NCBI RefSeq assembly: GCF_900112615.1
Contig: NZ_FOMK01000003.1
Coordinates: 372,001 to 436,000, forward strand
Length of the DNA: 64,000 nt
Origin: Chitinophaga sp. CF118
GTDB lineage: Bacteria > Bacteroidota > Bacteroidia > Chitinophagales > Chitinophagaceae
Direction: 5' to 3'
Shown: positions 63,293 through 64,000 of the stretch, piece by piece
How positions within the stretch are numbered: position 1 is the first letter of the stretch
How the letters are laid out: each line of letters begins with the position of its first letter
The notes under the pieces: model-generated
The model's input: only the letters and a program-made list of their open reading frames with translations
Told to the model about the DNA's origin: nothing
Database searches by the model: none
Made by a program: the position numbers and the translations under genes

Positions 63293-64000
63293 TTAGAACC
63301 ATTTCTTTTTCATGAAGTACCAGCTCATAATCACAGAAATAACGATGGAGAGGATCACCGGTATATAAAAGGCATGCGCAGAATGGGCAAAGGGAATTTC
63401 TACGTTCATCCCGTATACACTGGCCACCAGTACAGGAAAGGTAAGTACTATGGTAATGGAGGTGAGGCGTTTCATCACCAGGTTCAGGTTATTGGAAATG
63501 ATGCTGGCAAAGGCATCCATGGTACTGCTGAGGATGTTTGTATAAATATTGGCCATTTCCAATGCCTGCGATGTATCAACGATCAGGTCATGCAGAAACT
63601 CTTTCTCATCTTCATTCAGTCCCAGGAAATTAGTACGTTCGAGCTTCATCAGCAATAGTTCATTACTGCGGAGGGCAGTAAGGAAATACACCAGGCTTTT
63701 CTGGATCCGCATAATATACAGGAGTTCTTCATTCCTGTTGCTGGCATATAGTTTTTGTTCCAGCATATTCCTGCGCTGGTTGATTTCTTTCAGATAATCC
63801 AGGAAGTTCATGGTTACCTTCTCGAAAATCTTCAATACCATCATATTCCGCTTTTCGGGATGGCGGTTATGGAAGGTATTCAGGAAACGGTTGATAGCCG
63901 CATTATCAAACGAGTTGACTGTTAAAATCTGATTATGTGTGAGGATGATAACGATAGGGATGGTAATGTAATACGCATCGCTTTCGTTGATAGAATTATT
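63293..64000 (-). CDS. corA: CorA-family divalent cation channel, C-terminal part (5' end outside window)
   Basis: The frame runs to the window edge on the minus strand, so the N-terminus is missing; about 235 residues can be read. The first residues visible (NNSINESDAYYITIPIVI) lie in the CorA alpha/beta domain, followed by a long helix with many charges. Two membrane helices close the protein, and the first ends with the CorA selectivity motif GMN (VASVYGMNVEIPF). The channel carries Mg2+ or other divalent ions across the inner membrane. The two Met codons near 63842 are internal. The Nudix gene follows after 17 bases. Confidence 0.92.
   Translation of the reverse strand, partial: NNSINESDAYYITIPIVIILTHNQILTVNSFDNAAINRFLNTFHNRHPEKRNMMVLKIFEKVTMNFLDYLKEINQRRNMLEQKLYASNRNEELLYIMRIQKSLVYFLTALRSNELLLMKLERTNFLGLNEDEKEFLHDLIVDTSQALEMANIYTNILSSTMDAFASIISNNLNLVMKRLTSITIVLTFPVLVASVYGMNVEIPFAHSAHAFYIPVILSIVISVIMSWYFMKKKWF

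Overview
The window is chromosomal DNA of a member of the phylum Bacteroidota, most likely family Chitinophagaceae and close to Chitinophaga. This is inferred from the gene content: type IX secretion sorting domains (gliding-motility type B and Por-type A), SprB-type repeats, lipoproteins with a Cys-Lys-Lys-Asp mature start, a cytophagalysin-type protease, BshC, MqnE, and promoters that match the Bacteroidota -7 consensus TAnnTTTG instead of the E. coli type. No rRNA, tRNA, insertion sequence, prophage or CRISPR array was seen. Most of the window is ordinary housekeeping and surface biology, with a few accessory islands.

Layout. 1-5.7 kb: end of a secreted adhesin, a PglD/NeuD-like acyltransferase, a response regulator with a degenerate receiver, a lipoprotein, and a nucleotide-sugar dehydrogenase with a CpsB-type phosphatase (capsule or exopolysaccharide). 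5.7-9.2 kb: free methionine-R-sulfoxide reductase, then IPP isomerase followed by a class I terpene synthase, and a DUF2157-like membrane protein. 9.3-11.9 kb: a sodium/solute symporter with myo-inositol oxygenase, a small inositol-to-glucuronate module. 11.9-13.5 kb: a tandemly duplicated lipoprotein cassette that carries its own leader and hairpin. 13.6-20.5 kb: a GlcD/GlpC-type FAD/Fe-S dehydrogenase, a DUF72 protein and the glgA-glgC glycogen operon. 20.8-26.0 kb: an unusual two-gene unit, a TULIP/P47-like protein plus a 1167-residue protein with a propeller-like front and membrane-active-looking back half. This is the best candidate for an undescribed system.

26.2-38.9 kb: BshC (bacillithiol), an 840-base non-coding stretch with an 11-bp-repeat hairpin, a FUSC membrane protein, SMC, a DUF4259 protein, a CNT nucleoside transporter and a cytochrome-c-bearing lipoprotein. 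39.0-48.3 kb: a sigma-54 response regulator, an RRM protein, a protease-mqnE-DUF192 run, a large propeller/SprB-repeat adhesin and thioredoxin. 48.4-52.1 kb: DNA polymerase III alpha. 52.2-61.6 kb: an NlpC/P60 lipoprotein followed by a glycan cluster (FkbM methyltransferase, four GT2 glycosyltransferases, a flippase and a YfhO protein). 61.7-64 kb: a small membrane protein coupled to a queuosine-precursor transporter, a Nudix hydrolase and the C-terminal part of a CorA-type channel.

Convergent gene pairs are usually separated by strong bidirectional hairpins with few spare bases. Several starts lie only 4-6 bases after a TAnnTTTG-like -7 element, which suggests leaderless or nearly leaderless messages. 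Functional calls rest on motifs read by eye; no database search was run.
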